DNA from: Lepidurus packardi
Taxonomy: Eukaryota; Arthropoda; Branchiopoda; Notostraca; Triopsidae
DNA: 64,000 nucleotides
NCBI GenBank assembly: GCA_023053545.1
Contig: JAKZAN010000007.1
Span: forward strand, 7,130,001-7,194,000
Direction of reading: 5' to 3'
A program made the translations under genes and the position numbers. The notes beneath the pieces were generated by a model that did no database searches, was not told the origin of the DNA, and saw only the letters and a program-made list of their open reading frames with translations. The stretch's first letter is position 1. Every line of letters starts with the position of its first letter. Shown here piece by piece: positions 59,900 to 64,000 of this stretch.

Positions 59900-62800
59900 T
59901 ATAATGATAATAATGATAATGACATAAATAATAATGATAATGAAATAAATAACAGATCTAAAACAAATAATCGTTGTTCTACATTAAGACTACGCATTAA
60001 ACTGTAATACTCTTCGTCTTGTAATCCGTAATGTTCTATTACCCTTACTGCCTTCCCTAGTCCCGCATCATCAACGCTGCAAGTCGGTAAGTCTCTTCCT
60101 ATATCTGGAATTGGCATACAGTTATACTCGGGATCGTACATTTGATTAGGGGCATTTTCTTGCTCTTGCGTTACTTCTTCGTCTTCCGAGTCTATATGGC
60201 TGAAATAGTTACGATCAAAAAACTCGTGGAGAGGTTTCTCTAAAATATCGTCAACAGTAGAACTGTAAGGTTCATAGATGTCGCGCTCTTTTAGTACACG
60301 ACGGAACACGTTATTCTGAAAATACTTCGCTTCGTAGGTTTTTTGGTCTTTCAGTTCTTTGTGGTCTCGCCATGGCCAATATAACATCAGTTTCGTGTGG
60401 TAATATTTCTCGGGGTTACCCTCACGACGATAATTCATAAAGCGTAGGATGCGTTGTTTCGTTCTAACTGTGTATTGCGAGTTTTTGTCAGATTTCTCGC
60501 AATTTTTTGAATAGTCTTCGAATTCATTATCACTTGTCATATCATCTGAAAATTCAGCCTGTTCTAGACAATAACCGTCATTACCGATCACAGGCGAATA
60601 ATTTTTTACATATGCATGTGTGTATTTAGTTAAATATTCTGCCAAGCTAATATCACTGAGGTGTTCAGGTCTCCTAGAATATCTGTCGAAGAAGTTTTCA
60701 CTAATTACGTTTTCATTATCATCGTTCATCTTCTCTATAACTGCGAAAGGTTTTGTGAGTACGACTCTTTCCTCAGGTTCGCACGTATTTACAAAGATGA
60801 CAGATCTGCTAAACTTTCGCAGCGGTAATTGTAGAATTAAGAAAACAGCTTCTTGTACACCTACTTCTGATGAGTTCAGAAATTTATTGCCCAACATCCT
60901 GAATTTTTCTCTGATACTAAAATTGCCGTCGCGTACCTCTTGCACTACGTTACGAAGAGTCTCACTCATTCCTCTCTGAGACTTGGTCATGTAGCTCGCA
61001 ATATAGGAGGCAGCAGCGTAAGCATCGTCAACGTACTGTATATCCATATTCGCATTCCAAAACAGGAGAAGTAATGGATTAAAAGCATTTATCATACATT
61101 CATTGGGGGCACGCTTCAGAAATAGTGTTTTCTTTGGAATACGTGATCGTAAAGCACCAACATAGGTTTCTAAATTAAATCCGCATTTGCTTAAAAATTC
61201 GGAGAAAGTGGTTAAGTTTTCACTGGGTAGTTTCATGATTTCTTCTACTTTTTTCCATGCAACTCTGTATTGCTGTAACTTAACTTTCGGCTCTGCAGAA
61301 TCCAATGGCTTTAAAATCATTGTATATGGCAGTGGAGGTTTCGGAAATCCAAAGCGACATTTGTTATTTTTACCTTTTCCTTTACATGTAAAGGAATGCT
61401 TGTGTTTCTGTACTTCTTTTGCTATAGATGCTGAAGCGCCAGATAATTCGCACGTGACGTAGCAATCAACAAAACGGATTAAGCTTTCCTCGTACGACAA
61501 TTCGTCTTGAAAATCAGTGGGGCACGGCTGATTATGACACCACACGAACATATGTATGTGAGGAGACCCGCGCTGTTGAAATTCCACGCGAATTGCATAA
61601 TCTTTAAGTTTACCGACTGGTTCCGTAGAGTTTCGTAAAAATTGTAATAGTATATCTACACGGTAGTTAAAATACCTAGCACAGGTAACACTGTCTTTCA
61701 ATAAACGACACTTATCCAACCAAGTTAACGAGAGAAGCTCTTCCTTCGTATAAGAACGACCATCAACTGTTCTTCCTAATATGCGTAAGAGTTCTAACCA
61801 TCTAGTTTCAGCGGCTGAAAAGCTGAGAAAAAAAGCCGGTGGGCCAACTTGACGTATCATGGCAAATAAATCATGACACATACGCTGGTAATAGGGAGGT
61901 GATCCACGGACGCATCTTAAGAAATTAAAACCTCCATCGAATTGTAGTGAGTGCAAAATTTCTGGATTTTTAAACATTTTAGCATTAAATGTGGTACCCG
62001 GTTTTCTATCCTTTCCTTTGACAATACGTGTTGCGAAACGCATAGTGTCCGCTATCTTTTTAATCTGTATCTTCTTGAGTTTGAAGAAAATATTAACCTC
62101 GTCTTGAGCAACACGACGGTCAACATTCTGTAACTCGGCCTTGCAAAGAGAACTATAGGAGACCGGTCGACAACGATAACGGCGCCCTTGTAATGCAATA
62201 TTGCAATCAATATTATCCAACGATGCTAGTCTAGAGTCTTTCTTAACATACACGGGCCTGGCATATCCGCAGAAAATATGCGGAAACCCCAGCTCTTCAC
62301 AGTATTTATCAGTAAGCACACCGAATGGTCTTTTGTTTTCTCCGGGTGCTATGGAATGAATTACATCGTCACCCTCACCGTGAAGAAAGTTTTCATTTAG
62401 TAATACAGTATCCATGTTTACTCTAGCAATGTCTTCAGAATCCTCTTGGTCACTACTACCGTCACACAATTCGTTTTGTGATAACGTAGTGTTCTTATCA
62501 TCTTCATGTTGCACTGATCTACCGTCAATTACGCATTCTTCCGCACTTATGTGCGGCAATTCTTCTTCCGCTACAAACTGCCAGTTTTCTGCCAAAGAAA
62601 TACCATGTTCAATAAATAATGGGCGTCTTACCAACAACTCTGCTGCGTAACGAACTAGATTTGGACGTACAGTTTCCACAAATTCAGGGCGAGTATATTC
62701 TAGTTTTCTTTTTAGAGCAACTTTTATTGTCTCGAAGTCACGAAACGTGCGAGGTAATTCGGTTATAGTTTCGTCTATGTCATGAGGTATATTAATTACA

Positions 62801-64000
62801 TTTCCCTTCAGTTTCGATTGCCCACCCTGGCGTTGTGGCTGCAATTTTAAGAACATGAGACGGGGAGACACTAGCCTTCTTTCCATATCATTTAAAACTG
62901 TAAGCTCGTCCGGTCTTTCCGGGAAAGAAACTTGGTTTAATACAGATACTGGAGGTACTTCGCCTTTTTTTTATATACTTATAACAAGTTCTGCAAACAT
63001 ATTGTTTATATACCGAAGTGAAACATTTTTCAAATAAATTTCTTGCACGATGACCTTCCTTGCCAGTTAACGGTTCTACGTTTTTCCGCAACATTTCTAC
63101 TGTACATAAAGTGCGTCTAAAAAATAGCTGACAGCAACAACCACAAACAAAATCGGCTCCCTCAGCAAGTAAATTTTTCAGTTTTCGCATGACTTTATCT
63201 ACGGATTCAGTTTTAGTCTCTGTTGTCGTGCAAGTTTCTGTCGCGCGACTGTCTATTGAAACCGTATCGAAACATTTTAGTGTATTGTGGTAGTCAAGAT
63301 CCTTCCGAGTACGGTCAATGGTTCTTTGATTTCTATGACAAAAGACCTCAGGGTGCCCTTCATGCGAACAACTACATATGATTTCATTAGAAAAGCAACT
63401 GAGGCATCCCCTTTTAGCGTCAACAATACAATCCAGTGCTAGGAAACAACAGTTTTCGATTCTGCAGGGAGTCACAGCTAAAACTAGTGAATATATCGTA
63501 AATTCATTCGAATCGTTCCATCCTATGAAACATTCATGTATTATACTCGGAAATTCAGCTACTGTACTGTTCCTAATTACGGCACACCTATCGTACGACG
63601 TGCAATAAGATCCACAACTACGCGTGCTATTGTGACTACAAAATATGCTTAAAACGTTATCTTCTGTTCTGCAGACGGCAATGCAATAACTCCTATATTG
63701 TATAACGAAATAAGTACCCTCGCGCAACGAAAGACTGAAATAGGTACTAAATTGTGAAGGCGAAACAGTTGTGCACAATACCTTTGAGAAATACGTGTAA
63801 GACAATCCGATGTTAGGAATGCAAAATTTACTAGGAAAGTTGTCAACAGATATCCGAACATTGTTATTAGCAAATAAGTTGTATACAATTATGCCTACTT
63901 TTCGGATATTTCCAATCATGTCTATATCCGCAAGTTCATTGTTATGTAAGCCTCTAGCTGTTGCGTAACGCAAGAGCAGGAAAACAATGCTGAGGGGCAC
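59899..64000 (-). mobile_element. Helitron fragment: Rep protein, frameshifted, helicase missing, open at right edge
   Basis: Minus-strand coding in two frames. The downstream ORF (62886-59899, 995 codons) contains the HUH motif in QQRGSPHIHMFVW (His443, His445) and the two-tyrosine motif YIASYMTK (Tyr628, Tyr632), spaced YxxxYxxK as in Helitron relaxases. It ends at RSLNVEQRLFV, the very start of the PIF1-like helicase domain, then runs into a simple repeat and stops. The upstream ORF (64000-62888, open at the edge) has the cysteine-rich N-terminal region (FVCGCCCQLFFRRTL, YVCRTCYKYIKK). The two frames join naturally (GEVPPVSVLNQVSFPERP) if one base is changed in a run of eight A near 62,965. 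The element cannot be autonomous as assembled. Confidence 0.9.
59900..59953 (+). repeat. (ATAATG)n-like simple repeat at the Helitron/duplicate junction
   Basis: Irregular ATAATGATA/ATAAATAATA tract of about 54 bp exactly between duplicate B and the truncated helicase start. It replaces the expected Helitron 3' region on this side. Confidence 0.85.

Overview
This is a eukaryotic, intron-rich, gene-dense window. Introns are mostly 48-75 nt with GT..AG ends, and exons can be joined with consistent phase through long multi-exon genes. Gene content points to an arthropod, most likely a branchiopod crustacean such as a water flea: a betaPS-type integrin beta with a swapped exon pair, a Gbeta76C-like visual G-protein beta subunit, Pvr-type receptor tyrosine kinases and a short TTAGG-like tract. 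The species assignment is inference; the gene calls rest on reading the translated exons.

Left half (1-32,900): a compact block of conserved housekeeping and signalling genes. On the minus strand are the 5' part of an integrin beta gene, casein kinase II alpha, phosphorylase kinase beta, and an FBXO22-like F-box/FIST protein. A nested transposon cluster follows (13,385-16,203). Next come a UMAD1-like small protein (+) and DNAJC11 (-) tail to tail, then DNAJC11 head to head with a BTB-BACK-PHR gene (+). A divergent thyroid-hormone-receptor-like nuclear receptor, a visual-type Gbeta and gamma-SNAP are all on minus. CIB2-like and carboxypeptidase B-like genes are on plus. TPX2 is on minus with a tiny membrane-protein ORF directly in front of its start codon.

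Middle (32,900-42,100): a decayed hAT transposon, long stretches without genes, a partial copy of the foldback transposon arm, an UNC93-like gene (+) and TMEM70 (-).

42,098-54,764: two complete tandem VEGFR/PDGFR-type (Pvr-like) receptor tyrosine kinase genes. Each has 24 exons with the same phases, seven Ig domains, a split kinase with HGD in place of HRD, and a tail with three paired YxxM motifs.

Right end (54,765-64,000): mobile and duplicated DNA. There are two abutting 385-bp MITEs sharing one TAA, a LINE endonuclease scrap, a secreted PAN/apple-like gene, a 430-bp duplicate of the start of that gene, and a Helitron whose Rep is frameshifted and whose helicase is missing; the Helitron runs off the right edge.

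The genes do not form one pathway. The most noteworthy structures are the mutually exclusive integrin exons, the tandem receptor pair, the perfect foldback element lying inside a Tigger terminal repeat, the putative bicistronic TPX2 leader ORF, and the broken duplicate of the PAN gene. All exon coordinates were derived by hand from splice signals and reading-frame continuity and may be off by a base or two where noted.
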